A stretch of 64,000 bases of DNA from Bemisia tabaci (GCF_918797505.1 NC_092795.1:26833131-26897130); one strand, 5' to 3'. Positions 21,197 to 33,147 are shown, counted from the stretch's first letter. The notes: generated by a model from the sequence alone, not told the origin. Numbers and translations are program-made.

Positions 21197-21861
21197 AAAG
21201 GACCTCACACACCTCTCATGGGAAGCTGCACCATGACTGAATGCTAATTTATTTATGTCATTCGATTCTCCACAAGATGCTGATCAAAGTTATAGTTGCG
21301 CCAACTTTCTACGATGCACCGTTTTCGCAAAAAAACCACCAAGAAGATTCAATTCTTCGGCGATAAAAAGCCAGAAAGATTCTTCATTTCAGTACTCGAT
21401 TGACAAGCGGCTGTGTGTCAATAAGGAAATCATGGGAACTCCCGCACTCAGCGGCAGTCTTATCTCGGATTTCACACGCTGTTTTGTTCGACCATCCAAA
21501 TCAAATTCTTGAGGAGCATAAGAACAGGAAAGTCGGAACATCAACCGGACAAGAGTGGGGGGGAGATAGCCCCAGAGTCGGCAGGTACAGATAAGAAGAC
21601 GGACACGCGCTACGTTTTATCCTTGTTTACATCAGGCCTGTTCTCAAATGCTTTGTTCATTTTTATTCATTGTCACCGAATTGTTATTGTTATTTCAATT
21701 ATTATTGAATCCTCTCAGCAGTTTTTAGGCGAAAACGGTGTAGCATAGAAAGTTGGAACAATTATAACTTTTGATCAGCATCTTAACAAGAATCGAATGA
21801 CATAAATAAATTAGCATTTGGTAATGGTGCAGCTTCCCATAAGAGGTGTGCAGGGTCCTTT
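21197..21861. mobile_element. Palindromic element, family C, copy 2
   Basis: A 665-bp element with inverted ends AAAGGACCTCACACACCTC and the complement GAGGTGTGCAGGGTCCTTT. The paired inner arms continue through TGACATAAATAAATTAGCAT and GATGCTGATCAAAAGTTATA. The inner motif is shared with 9739-10287, but the outer sequences differ. The inner frames are not conserved. Confidence 0.8.
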
Positions 21862-22624
21862 ACCTTACCAATCAGATGGCAAGTTGAATTAATCGCATTC
21901 AAGGTTCCATTCAACTTCCCATTAGATTGATACATTGATGTGCCAGTCTCATCATTCAATAAAAGCAGATGAACAGTTGAACGAGAAGTTATACATTGTG
22001 AATTGGGCAGAGGAAAAATTTCCATTAGAGCGAATCGGGGGAAAAGTTGAATGAATTATTCAAAATTGGGTCTGAAAGTTGTAATTAATTTTTTTGAATG
22101 CCTACAAAGGTGCACTCTTGACTGTGAGCAAGTCTCCCATGTCATATGGGATCCGAACTGTGAATTCTTGTGCTGCTTCCCAGCCGCAATTTCAAAAAGA
22201 GGGAGGAAGATCAAGAAAATGGATAGTGACGGAATTCACGGGGCAATCAACAGAAGTACTTCATTATTTCATGGGAGGGACAGGCACAATACGGAAAGAA
22301 GGGTATTAGGATCGAATAAAACGTTACAAAACTTACAAAAGTGAAAAATATACTGAACATAATAAACGTGCTTGAAGATACCTAAGTACATACCTATCTT
22401 CTTCCATCAATGAAATATTTGCACTCATCCTTCCAATTTTTATGCGGCGAGCCCGGCAAAGCACATAAGCAAAAACTGAATGATTGATTAATTAATAAAG
22501 AATAAAATATAAAACTTTAAAACGAAGAACATAACAGCACGGCGAGAGAACTGTTTGACTTCGAAGTAACGAACTTTTACTATAGAGTATAGAAGGTTAG
22601 AGGCCCGACTCAATGTCAATGATA
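21862..22624. other. No gene recognised
   Basis: AT-rich flank of the large foldback element. Repeated GTTGAATTAATCG/GTTCCATTCAACTTCC motifs near 21880-22050 are the only structure noted. Confidence 0.5.
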
Positions 22625-22799
22625 GAAAAGTGAACCGCGCTGAATCTATCAGACCCCTATCAGACCAGCCCATGAACAACGTGCCAGGGCATGCCTCCCA
22701 CCAGGCAAGTCTCTGGGCCCGCACCAGTAGTACATTCAACCACCGCTGCAGCGCTGCGCATCCGCATGCGCCAAGCGCAACTTTAAAGTCCGATATATA

Positions 22800-24008
22800 A
22801 AAGACCAAACCACGGATCTCGATAAAACTTATGGAATACACTAATCATTACCTTAAGTATCCAGAGAAACCATCCCTTCGAGTGTGCACTCATCCCTTCA
22901 ACCCCTAACGCAACATTCCGCTCTCATCATACCAGGTAGGGTTTTTCAAGTTACCGCCCGGCAAGAACGACTTTAAGCTCGAATATGAAAAAACTAAACC
23001 ACGGATTTCGATAAAACTTATGGATTACACTAATCACGTCCTAAAGGATCCAGAAAAACCATCCCTTCGAGTGTGCACTCATCCCTTCAGCCCCTAACTC
23101 AAAATTCCGCTCTCATCAGACCAGCTAGGATTTTTTACTCTTCCGAGCCGCAGCTCATATATAAAGTCCAGTAAAAAACCAAACCACGGATTTCAATGAA
23201 ACATTCGGAAAAGCCCCTCCATGTCTTCAATTAACCGGAAAAACCGTCCCTTCGAGTGTGCACTGGTCTCTTCAACCCCTAACTCAACATTGCGCGCTCA
23301 TCACATCACCTAAAATTTTTTACTCTTCCGGATTTTTTAATTTCCCGGTCGAAAAATCAACTTCAGACTCGAATACCGAAAATTCTACGCCGCCGATTTC
23401 GATTAAACCTTTACAGCACTCCGATCGTGTCCCTATCGAACTGGGAAGTCCCTCGTCCAAAGGGATACTTTTGCCGATCAACCCCTAATTCGCACTCCAC
23501 GCGTCTATCAGACCGAGAATGGATTTTTGAATTTCCGGCTCGAAAAATGAACTTCAGAGTCGAATACCGAAACTTCTACGCCGCCGATTTCGATTAAACC
23601 TTTACAGCACTCCGATCGTGTCTCTATCTGTCAAGGGAAACCCTCGTCGAAAGGGATACTTTTGCCGATCAACCCCTAATTCACTCCACGCGTCTATCAG
23701 ACCGAGAATGGATTTTTGAATTTCCGGCTCGAAAAATGAACTTCAGAGTCGAATACCGAAACTTCTACGCCGCCGATTTCGATGAAACCTTTACAGAACT
23801 CCAATCGTTTCTCTATCTGTCAAGGAAAACCCTCGTCCAGAGGGATACTTTTGCCGATCAACCCCTAATTCACTCCTCGCGTCTATCAGACCGAGAATGG
23901 ATTTTTGAATTTCCGGCTCGAAAAATGAACTTCAGAGTCGAATACCGAAACTTCTACGCCCCCGATTTCGATGAAACCTTTACAGAACTCCAATCGTGTC
24001 TCTATCTG
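22800..24008 (+). repeat. Left-arm tandem array of the foldback element
   Basis: Diverged units of about 160-190 bp (recurring AACCACGGATCTCGAT, CCCTTCGAGTGTGCACTC, TTCAACCCCTAA) run to about 23350. They are followed by uniform units anchored on AAAAATGAACTTCAGAGTCG at 23547, 23736 and 23925, exactly 189 bp apart. The array resumes at 24720-24931 and again at 28505-28690 after two insertions. Bases 28690-29020 are diverged units again. Confidence 0.9.
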
Positions 24009-24719
24009 TTGAGATATTTAGATAAGGAGCTTCACTCTTTATCTAAATTGCGCTCATTAATTTTTTGATAAACGTCAAACTCGAACGCTCATTTTTATCG
24101 AGGTTCAATCTATTCCTGCCGGGAGCCTCGGCCTGGCGGGATCTCATGCTCTCATTCCCTTGCTTGCTTCGACTTCGGACTCAGCTCCTACTGCTCTTGC
24201 TCTCTCTTGATTTCAACCCTGGCTACTTTCGGACTTGGACTTTGGAAAACCATCTCGGTGAATCGTCGAAAGACTTTTCTTACCTTTTTAATAGTTTGTC
24301 ATATTAGACTTTTTCAACTTTTTTCAAAATTAGTAATTTTTCATTTTTTCAAAATTCATTAAGTAATAAAATTTGTAAAACGCCAATTTTCTTGTATCAT
24401 TCAATTTGAAAATCCCGATCGTTATACCCGTAAAAAGCATGAATGTTTAAATTTTTAAATTTTTATTTTTCAATCAGTTTTCTGATATTGCTCTCCCACA
24501 CTGTTTCAGCATTTGTATTTGTCAAAATACTTTGTTTTTCACTTCAAGGGTGAATCACGAAGTATTTCGTCAAATACATCTTATTAGCCGCTCCTCCAGT
24601 GATCGACTTGATTTTTATAAGAGTAAATATTAAATTTTTAGAGAATTACGTCTTATAGAAATCGAGTCCATCTTTGAAGGAAGGGTGACCTTTCCCTTAT
24701 AGGGGTGGCCATCACACTG
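24009..24719. other. 711-bp insert in a 189-bp repeat unit
   Basis: The unit is interrupted after TCTATCTGT and resumes with CAAGGGAAACCC. The spacing between neighbouring anchors is 900 bp, instead of 189. CTGT occurs at both edges and may be a 4-bp duplication. There is no TIR or poly(A) tail, and an 80-codon plus-strand frame inside is unrecognised. Confidence 0.6.
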
Positions 24720-25293
24720 TCAAGGGAAACCCTCGTCGAAAGGGATACTTTTGCCGATCAACCCCTAATTCACTCCACGCGTCTATCGGACCGAGAATGG
24801 ATTTTTGAATTTCCGGCTCGAAAAATGAACTTCAGAGTCGAATACCGAAACTTCTACGCCGCCGATTTCGATGAAACCTTTACAGAACTCCAATCGTTTC
24901 TCTATCTGTCAAGGAAAACCCTCGTCGAAAGCAGGGCCGGATCTACGTTTCACGTAGGGGGGTGCAAACCCAGATTTTGGCGCCCCCCACGCCGGGGGGT
25001 CTGGGGGGTATGGAATACCCCCCAGGAAGGCGGGGGGTTTGGGGGTCCCCCCCGGAAAATTTTTGAAAATTACAGCGTACCAGAAGGCCGTTTTCCGTAG
25101 TTTTTAGCGAAAAATTGATTTTTTTAAGTTTGACTTTTGAGGTCTCAAAGAGCGGTATACGCGCATGTAAAAATACTTGAAGTCGCATTCCTCAATTCAT
25201 TCTTCATGTGTGCTTTCTATAAAGCACTGACAGATACGTACTTACACTTCACATTTTATGAATGAATATTGGGTGTACCAAAGGGTAGGTTGA

Positions 25294-26223
25294 AGCTCCA
25301 GCGAATGAAGGAGGTTTAAGTATAAGTAACATTTTTGTGATTTTTAGAAAGACGATTTTAATGTTGAAAAGTTACGTGGGGTCTTGCAGCAAAAAAAAAT
25401 TATTTAAAATGGTATTTTGAGATGAGATTTGTTCAAAATCACCGCTACAGGTATTTTGATTTTTCAGTAATCTCACTTACTCCCTTCATTCACTGGAAGC
25501 TTTTTCAACTGTGAAATTGTATCGTAGGGAAAGGCTTTTTTGAGGGTTAGTTGTTAAACAGAGTACAACAAAAACAAGAGAAAGAAAAGGATAAGTAGGT
25601 TTTAATCAATCCTATTAGTGGAACGTGCCAATAACATGTTTTAAAATTGTACTTTTCGTGCCTTCCCTGGTAAAAATTGGCAGTAGAATGTGTGTTCCAA
25701 AATACTATAGACCTAAAGCCGGCTGTAAGATTTCCAATAGCTTCTGTAGAGCTCTGTAAAGCTCTGTAAAGCTCCAGCGAATGAAGGAGGTAAGTATAAG
25801 TAACATTTTTGTGATTTTTAGAAAGACGATTTTAATGTTGAAAAGTTACGTGGGGTCTTGCAGCAAAAAAAAATTATTTAAAATGGTATTTTGAGATGAG
25901 ATTTGTTCAAAATCACCGCTACAGGTATTTTAATTTTTCAGTAATCTCACTTACTCCCTTCATTCACTGGAAGCTTTTTCAACTGTGAAATTGTATCGTA
26001 GGGAAAGGCTTTTTTGAGGGTTAGTTGTTAAACAGAGTACAACAAAAACAAGAGAAAGAAAAGGATAAGTAGGTTTTAATCAATCCCATTAGTGGAACGT
26101 GCCAATAACATGTTTTAAAATTGTACTTTTCGTGCCTTCCCTGGTAAAAATTGGCAGTAGAATGTGTGTTCCAAAATACTATAGACCTAAAGCCGGCTGT
26201 AAGATTTCCAATAGCTTCTGTAG
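25294..26223. repeat. Tandem duplication inside the hAT element
   Basis: Bases 25294-25749 recur almost unchanged at 25770-26223, joined by a short AGCTCTGTAAAG-type repeat. Differences are few, such as a two-base gap near the start and isolated substitutions. Confidence 0.9.
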
Positions 26224-26543
26224 CCGGCTGTACAATTTCTTATAGCCTTTTATAGCCGATGGCGATTAAGCAACAGCCAGACGATAAAGTTTATGCTAAA
26301 CGTTACTAAATACGGATAGTATAGGACTTAGTTAGTTTTTGGACTACCGCTCTCTTTTTGTGCCGTAGTATCTTGATTTATTTTGCGAGGAAAGCTTCGT
26401 ACTTTTGAAGGATGCCCGTCATTCTTAATATGTTGGAGAACCTTCAATTTCCTGTGATACTGGGCAATACCTCTGGTGTGAAATAGTTGCTTCAGACGCC
26501 GTGGCACGCTGCGGCCCGGCGGGCGGGCAGAGAGCGCAAAACG

Positions 26544-26631
26544 CGCATTGGCGCCTACAAACCTAACAGGGATACCTCACGCATTGCGCAATGCGTGAAA
26601 TATCCCTATTAGGTTTGTAGGCGCCAGTGCG
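26544..26631. mobile_element. 88-bp palindrome inside the hAT element
   Basis: The arms TTGGCGCCTACAAACCTAA and TTAGGTTTGTAGGCGCCA enclose a second palindrome (ACGCATTGCGCAATGCGT). Perfect pairing over most of its length suggests a young MITE or hairpin. No copy was seen elsewhere in the window. Confidence 0.7.
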
Positions 26632-26780
26632 TCGCCGCCGCTCCGCTTTGTGTTAGGCTCTAATATTTGATCTGGCGGAGTCAACGTTTTTCAACTCATG
26701 ATTTTGAAATGTTTGGACACTCTGTATGGACTATTCTCATTTTAATTGATGAAAAAAAAATATGTTTTAAAGGAAAATAT

Positions 26781-26944
26781 CAGAGGCGTGGCGTGCTTTG
26801 CGATATATCGATTGATTCGCCATCCAAACCTATGAAAAAAGATCGATTATTAGGGCGTTCGCAGCGAACACCTTAGTAATCGATTCTTTACCATAGCCTC
26901 AAATGGCGATATATCGATAATCGATCCTTCACGCCACGCCACTG
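26781..26944. mobile_element. hAT-type MITE, family E, copy 1
   Basis: A 164-bp element with ends CAGAGGCGTGGCGTG and CACGCCACGCCACTG, flanked by the 8-bp duplication GAAAATAT. The interior is a palindrome with TATATCGAT and TTCGCAGCGAA motifs. It sits inside the larger hAT element. Confidence 0.92.
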
Positions 26945-27263
26945 GAAAATATAATATGTATGTGTTTCGTAAATATAAAGGTACTTCCGTATCAAACTTA
27001 ATGATTTCCAAAGCACACGAATTTCTACACAATTTCTTATAGCCTTTTATAATCGATGGCGAAGAAGCAACAGCCAGGCGATAAAGTGTAAAGCCCGGTG
27101 ATAGGAACTATAGCCCAACTGTATACTTTTTTATAGCTTCGTATTGCCCGGCTATATGATTTGCTCCGCTTTCTACAGCCAGCCATATAATTTTCAATAG
27201 CCTTCTCTAGTCGGCTATAAGAACTCCTATGGTATTTTGAAACGCAGCTCCTATCGCCAATTT

Positions 27264-27740
27264 TTACCAGGGTTTTTTTTCTGAAAAAATGTCAATTAAG
27301 GAATCAAAATTAACCGTGTAGGCAACCACACTTTCGATTGACAAAATGGCCGGATTTGTCAATCTTTCCCGCGACATGGTCGACCGCAAATAATTTTTGA
27401 TGAGCTTTAACTTACTAAAACTGCGTTCACAGCTAGCGGAGGTTGTCGGCAAAGTGCAATACATACGCAAAGCGATCGCGACATTTGGGAACGTATCTTT
27501 CTGGTCATTTTTTGCAATTAAATTCAGAAGGTTAAGAGGGCTTAATTTTTGAAGATTGCCAGAGAGCTCTCTGGCTTGTACCCGAAAGACTTCTGTTTCC
27601 TCGACAAATTCATAGGGATCTACGTCCATCGCGTACTTCATGGCGAAATCTTTCGCATGCTTTTTAAATCGTCATCATTCAACTTATTCATCTCTTCGCC
27701 GTTTAAAAAGCCCTTTTCCCAAAAATAGATTCAATTTTCC
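27264..27740 (-). pseudogene. hAT transposase C-terminal fragment, frameshifted
   Basis: The frame at 27264-27641 (125 codons) contains TTSASCERSFSKLKLIKNYL, then RLTNPAILSIE. This is the C-terminal hAT dimerisation domain, which in active elements helps assemble the transposase and carries part of the catalytic fold. Going upstream, the protein-like reading shifts frame near 27665 and continues as NGEEMNKLNDDDLKS. No BED finger and no N-terminal catalytic acidic residues are present elsewhere in the element. The gene is therefore a truncated relic. Confidence 0.9.
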
Positions 27741-29029
27741 CGTCAATCTTACAAGAAAGAAATTCTAAAATTTTAAACGCTGGAATCTTGCAATAGGTTA
27801 GTTCTGCTGGTCACAGAATCATGCTCCTTAGAAGATATGAAAACTGACAAATTTCGCCCCTTTTTTCTATAATGTTATTCCTGTTTCGGAACCTACATCT
27901 TTTCTTTCTCTCCCTCCCTCCCCTCCCTCTCTCACTCTCTCCAAAAAAAGTCATCGCCATTTTGGCGCCCCCCCCCCCTAAAGTAGCGCCTCGTCTTCTT
28001 TCATAGTTTAAGTTTACAGTCATCACTCATTGTTATTTAAATTTCGTTCTTTCCTTAAATCTAGCGCCTTTTTCACCCCCGAGTTAGCCTCGTTAACCCA
28101 TCGGAATGCATTTAACGATTCCGTGTGCATTAAAAATATTGGAATTTTCAATCCATACCTTTAATCTTGACGCCTTATGCTCAGTGCTGACTTTGACTTC
28201 AGCTTTCAGGTGCTCTTCAGAAGATATGAAAACTGACAAATTTCGTCCCTTTTTTCTAATGTTATTCCTGTTTCGAGCTTTGTGGCGATTAGGCGTGGTA
28301 AAGCGCCAAAGATCGCTATAAAAGCGACTCATATGTATGTATTCCTGTTTCGATGTTCGTAACCTCCCTCTCCTCTTCCCCCCTTCTCACCCTCCCTCCC
28401 TCTCACCTCCTTTCTAAAAAAAGTCATTGCCATTTTGGCGCCCCCCCCTGAAGTGGCGCCCGGGGCACGTGCACCCACTTGCCCCCCCCCTAGATCCGGC
28501 CCTGGTCGAAAGGGATACTTTTGCCGATCAACCCCTAATTCACTCAGCGCGTCTACCGGACCGAGAATGGATTTTTGAATTTCCCGCTTGAAAAATGAAC
28601 TTCAAAGTCGAATACCGAAACTTCTACGCCGCCGATTTCGATTAAACCTTTACAGCACTCCGATCGTGTCCCTATCTAACTGGGAAGCTCCTCGTTTAAG
28701 GAAAACCAAACCACGGATCTCGATGAAACTTATGGAATACACTAATCATTACCTTAAGTATCCAAAAAAACATCCCTTCGAGTATGCATTCATCCCTTCA
28801 ACCCCTAAGTTGCTACCCCGCGCATCAGATCGGCTCCGAATATTTAATCTTACCTCGCGCCAAGCGCAACTTTAAGGTCCCATATAAAAGAAGAAAAACC
28901 ACGGATTTCGATGATACTTTTGGAAAACACAGATAATAACTCGAAATTTGAAGAAAAAAATTCGCTGAGATCCCCCCACACCCCCTTCAACCCCTAAGAT
29001 GCTACCGCGCCCGTATCAGAAATTCAAAA

Positions 29030-30850
29030 ATCCATTCTCGGTCCGATAGACGCGCTGAGTGAATTAGGGGTTGATCGGCAAAAGTATCCCTCTGGACGAG
29101 GGACTTCCCAGTTAGATAGGGACACGATCGGAGTGCTGTAAAGGTTTAATCGAAATCGGCGGCGTAGAATTTTCGGTATTCGACTCTGAAGTTCATTTTT
29201 CGAGCGGGAAATTCAAAAATCCATTCTCGGTGTGATAGACGCGAGGAGTGAATTAGGGGTTGATCGGCAAAAGTATCCCTTTGGACGAGGGACTTCCCAG
29301 TTAAATAGGGACACGATCGGAGTGCTGTAAAGGTTTAATCGAAATCGGCGGCGTAGAATTTTCGGTATTCGACTCTGAAGTTCATTTTTCGAGCCGGAAA
29401 TTCAAAAATCCATTCTCGGTCTGATAGACGCGAGGAGTGAATTAGGGGTTCATCGGCAAAAGTATCCCTCTGGACGAGGGTTTTCCTTGACAGATAGAGA
29501 CACGATCGGAGTGCTGTAAAGGTTTCATCGAAATCGGCGGCGTAGAAGTTTCGGTATTCGACTCTGAAGTTCATTTTTCGAGCCGGAAATTCAAAAATCC
29601 ATTCTCGGTCTGATAGACGCGTGGAGTGAATTAGGGGTTGATCGGCAAAAGTATCCCTTTCGACGAGGGTTTCCCTTGACAGATAGAGACACGATCGGAG
29701 TGCTGTAAAGGTTTCATCGAAATCGGCGGCGTAGAAGTTTCGGTATTCGACTCTGAAGTTCATTTTTCGAGCCGGAAATTCAAAAATCCATTCTCGGTCT
29801 GATAGACGCGTGGAGTGAATTAGGGGTTGATCGGCAAAAGTATCCCTTTCGACGAGGGTTTCCCTTGACAGATGGAGACACGATCGGAGTGCTGTAAAGG
29901 TTTCATCGAAATCGGCGGCGTAGAAGTTTCGGTATTCGACTCTGAAGTTCATTTTTCGAGCCGGAAATTCAAAAATCCATTCTCGGTCTGATAGACGCGT
30001 GGAGTGAATTAGGGGTTGATCGGCAAAAGTATCCCTTTCGACGAGGGTTTCCCTTGACAGATAGAGACACGATCGGAGTGCTGTAAAGGTTTCATCGAAT
30101 TCGGCGGCGTAGAAGTTTCGGTATTCGACTCTAAAGTTCATTTTTCGAGCGGGAAATTTAAAAACCTCGATCGGTCCGACGGATTTGCGGACTGAATTAG
30201 GGGTTGATCGGCACAAGTATCCCTCGGGACGAGGGTTTTCCTCGACAGATAGGGGCACGATTGGTGTGCTGTAAAGGTTTCATCGAAATCCGTGGTTTTG
30301 TTTTCTTTATATTCGGGCTTAAAGTTGCCCTTTTGCGCGGTAAATTTAAAAAACCGAGCTGGTCTGATGGGCGCGCGGGAGCGAGTTAGGGGATGAAGGG
30401 ACTCATTTGCGCTCTCAGCGATGATGTTTTTCGATAATTGGAGACATTAACCGTGTTTTCAAAAAGTTTCATCGAAATCCGTGGTTTTGTTTTTTTTATA
30501 TTGGACCTTAAAGTCGGCGTTGCCAGACGGGAACTTGAAAAATCCACGCTGGTCTGAGGAGAGCGCGGGGTGGAGTTAGGGGTTGAAGATATCAGTGCAC
30601 ACTCGAAGGGACGGTTTTTCCGGTTAATTGAAGACATGAAGGGGCTTTTCTGAAAGTTTCATTGAAATCCGTGGTTTAGTTTTTTTTATATTCCAGCTTA
30701 AATTTGATTTTGCCGGGCGGTACCTTGAAAAATCCTACCTGGTCTGATGAGAGCGGAATGCTGAGTTAGGGGCTAAAGGGATGAGTGCACACTCAAAGGG
30801 GTGGTTTTTCTGGATACTTAAGGATATGATTAGTGTATTCCATAAGTTTC
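29030..30850 (-). repeat. Right-arm tandem array of the foldback element
   Basis: Anchors (TTCATTTTTCGAGC) at 29192, 29381, 29570, 29759, 29948 and 30137 are exactly 189 bp apart. They are followed by four diverged units to about 30850, mirroring the left arm. A 307-codon minus-strand frame (29335-30258) stays open across the uniform units because 189 is divisible by 3. Some units have GATTAA where others have GATGAA, which closes the frame. I treat it as repeat DNA, not a gene. Confidence 0.9.
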
Positions 30851-31070
30851 ATCGAGATCCGTGGTTTGGTTTTTCATATATCGGACTTTAAAGTTGCGCT
30901 TGGCGCATGCGGATGCGCAGCGCTGCAGCGGTGGTTGAATGTACTACTGGTTCGGGCCCAGAGACTTGGCAGGTGTGAGGGATGCCCTTGCGCATCGTTC
31001 ATGAGCTGGTCTGATAGAGGTCTGATAGATTCAGCGCGGTGAAAAGTGAAACAGAAGTTGAAGCGCGTTG

Positions 31071-31211
31071 AAGAAGTTGCGTACGTTGACACGAGAGTGC
31101 GCTAGTACCTACAGCTCGCTCATTGGTCAGTGATGACGCTAACTACTGCAAATCTATTGTTAACGAGTTGCAGATGCTAACGCGCTCTCGCGTCGACGTA
31201 CGCAACTTCTT
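31071..31211. mobile_element. 141-bp inverted repeat next to the foldback element
   Basis: Ends AAGAAGTTGCGTACG and CGTACGCAACTTCTT, with inner arms ACGAGAGTGCGCTAG / CTAACGCGCTCTCGCGT. MITE-like; no copy seen elsewhere. Confidence 0.7.
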
Positions 31212-31382
31212 GCTTTTACGACAAACTTGTGTTTCAGGCTGACAGTACAGCGATCTTGTAGCGGTTTTTTGAACTAAATTTACAATTAGTTGCACCATAG
31301 GCCAGTAGAGTGTGCTCGTGACACGAGCTCAGGTTCCCTGGCTTGATTCGCCCGCCAAATTCAAATTAATGATCTTGTTCTC

Positions 31383-31528
31383 CCCACTCATTCCAACTTT
31401 CCAAACTTAGCGAGTGATGAATTCTCTTCCAGAGCATGTTCTTTTAAAATGAGTGGGAAAAGTTGAAATGATAACAAAAACGATACTTTGGAGCAGAATT
31501 CATTTCTATCGCTAAATTTGGAAAGTTG
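31383..31528. repeat. Imperfect inverted repeat, MITE-like
   Basis: CCAACTTTCCAAACTTAGCG near 31391 pairs with CGCTAAATTTGGAAAGTTGG ending at 31528, with inner matches at GATGAATTCTCTTCC / GGAGCAGAATTCATTTC. Confidence 0.65.
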
Positions 31529-32710
31529 GACTTTGAAAGGCATTGTTGTATTTTGTTACAATGGCATATTCATTTCAGTAAAAAATTGAGTTAGATAATG
31601 TGAACCTGGCATAATCATAATATGATTCAGAGGAGTTGATAAATTAGTTACTTTGCAAGTATGCATTGGTTTTATCCACAGGGATGTAAGAAAGAGGAAC
31701 CACTGAATTTTCTTTTGGAGAGGAGATGGTTTATTATTATTATTATTATTAATTTAACTTAAAAAATCTATAATACAGCAAAAATATATTAATTTAGGAA
31801 GCTAAAAATGTGGCACAATAAGGGACTCACTGCACCAATGAGCGTACTGAGCTGAACATCACAATACAATTTTAAGGTTTTTCACAATTTAGAGGAGAAA
31901 ACACAACAAAAAAATTAAATTAATTGCAGGTAGGTACAGAATGCAAGAAAAATAATACATCTGTATGGGAGAAATGTTAGAAATAAAATGTTAAGCAATA
32001 TTAAGTAACAAAAATTCACATTCCATATCGGAAATGAATGGGCCACTTATTTTTTTTAGCTAAAAAGTAACGTGACAGAAATTTGATTTTATGTTTGAAA
32101 TATATCTGCTAGCAGAGATACTTCAATGAAATGCACGAATCAAAATGATAAACCTGTTCACAATGTTCATAAAAATCAGTTCATAAATTAAGTATCTGAT
32201 GTGGTAACAGTTTAATAAAATGGAAGAGACAATTACGAGCAATTAAGATAAAACTGTACACATTTATATTCAAGACCAAGTTTCTTTTCCTCAGAAAAGT
32301 TAATCTTTCTTCATTATGACTTCAAACACAATTAAGCAAGCTACAGGAACATTAGGTACAAATTTACATATTTTTTAATTATGTTCATCGCTGAAGATAA
32401 AATTGAATCGTCGTGAAAATAGATGCAAGCACCGAACAATATATGGGTACTTATAAAATAAACAAAAATTGCAAATTTAATGACAATTATATGCATTAAG
32501 TTGCAAATCAATGATCAGACGATGAAAATTCACAGTTGTATGAGGTTCACTTGGGGGAAAAAATAGCCATGACAAAGAAAAGTCACTTACTCATGAAATC
32601 GAAAAAGTGCAAAACGATTGAGCCTATTTACAGAAATTCAAATCAAACATTAAGAAAAGGCAACATTTCAGTTTTAAAGTCACTTTTCTGACCAAAGGAA
32701 TTGGGTTGTG
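31529..32710. other. No gene recognised
   Basis: Very AT-rich, with a (TTA)n microsatellite at about 31732-31752. No exon, palindrome or retroelement is visible. Confidence 0.6.
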
Positions 32711-33147
32711 TCATAGGCGGTACTACGGGGGTGCCAGTGGGTGCCGGGCACCCCCAAGCAAAAATTAAGTACGGTTATCAGAACCGTGAAATTACTGCTC
32801 TTAAAGATTCTGTATTCGCTCACACTGAGGAAAAATCCCAGCAATTAATTGAAAATGTTTCAAACAGAATTAATATTGATAGCCGTGTTTTACAAAGCTT
32901 CTACTGTTTTTTTATGGTATAATTGTAGTTTTGATGGAACGTTTTGCTAAAAATTTTCTACATTGAATTCATAGGTATCTAAGTAGAAAAGGAAGGAGAG
33001 AAAAAGAGAAAGGAGGGTAGGAAAGGGATAAAACTTGAGGGCCGAAATTAAGGGCCTCCCCTGAGCGACCGTCCCCTTCGGAGCCGGTCTCCGACATTTT
33101 CCACCTCTGGGCACCCCCAAGCATGAAGGTCTAGAACCGCGTATGGT
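32711..33147. mobile_element. Small DNA element with imperfect TIRs
   Basis: The ends CATAGGCGGTACTACG and the inverse of CATACGCGGTTCTAGA match imperfectly, and GTTGTG occurs just outside both ends. The subterminal GGGCACCCCCAAGCA appears in direct orientation near both ends. The class is not certain; the end and flank pattern would fit a non-autonomous hAT. Confidence 0.55.

Larger units (their letters stand above)
24932..28504. mobile_element. hAT-family DNA transposon nested in the foldback element
   Basis: Perfect 14-bp terminal inverted repeats CAGGGCCGGATCTA / TAGATCCGGCCCTG bound a 3,573-bp element. A perfect 8-bp target duplication, GTCGAAAG, flanks it (24924-24931 and 28505-28512). 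The duplicated bases are part of the 189-bp foldback unit, so the hAT inserted after that array existed. Subterminal DNA is rich in G/C runs. Only a fragment of transposase remains (27264-27740). Internal structure includes a 455-bp tandem duplication, two smaller MITE-like insertions, and a direct repeat near the right end (27815-27990 and 28205-28460). It is very probably immobile without a helper. Confidence 0.95.
22634..31040. mobile_element. FB-like foldback element with 9-bp target duplication
   Basis: The termini ACCGCGCTGAATC and GATTCAGCGCGGT are inverted, and the 9 bases GAAAAGTGA lie immediately outside both (22625-22633 and 31041-31049). Each arm starts with a unique tip of about 170 bp, continues through four diverged repeat units, and then a homogeneous array of 189-bp units. 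Arm orientation flips near 29020. The present length is 8,407 bp; without the nested hAT, its extra target copy and a 711-bp insert, it would be about 4.1 kb. Long tandem-repeat TIRs with 9-bp duplications are the hallmarks of Drosophila FB elements and some MULEs. No transposase was found, so it is probably non-autonomous. Confidence 0.85.

Noticed and set aside
23736..24068. 110-codon frame as a gene
   Set aside because: It is the 189-bp repeat unit read through plus the start of the 711-bp insert.
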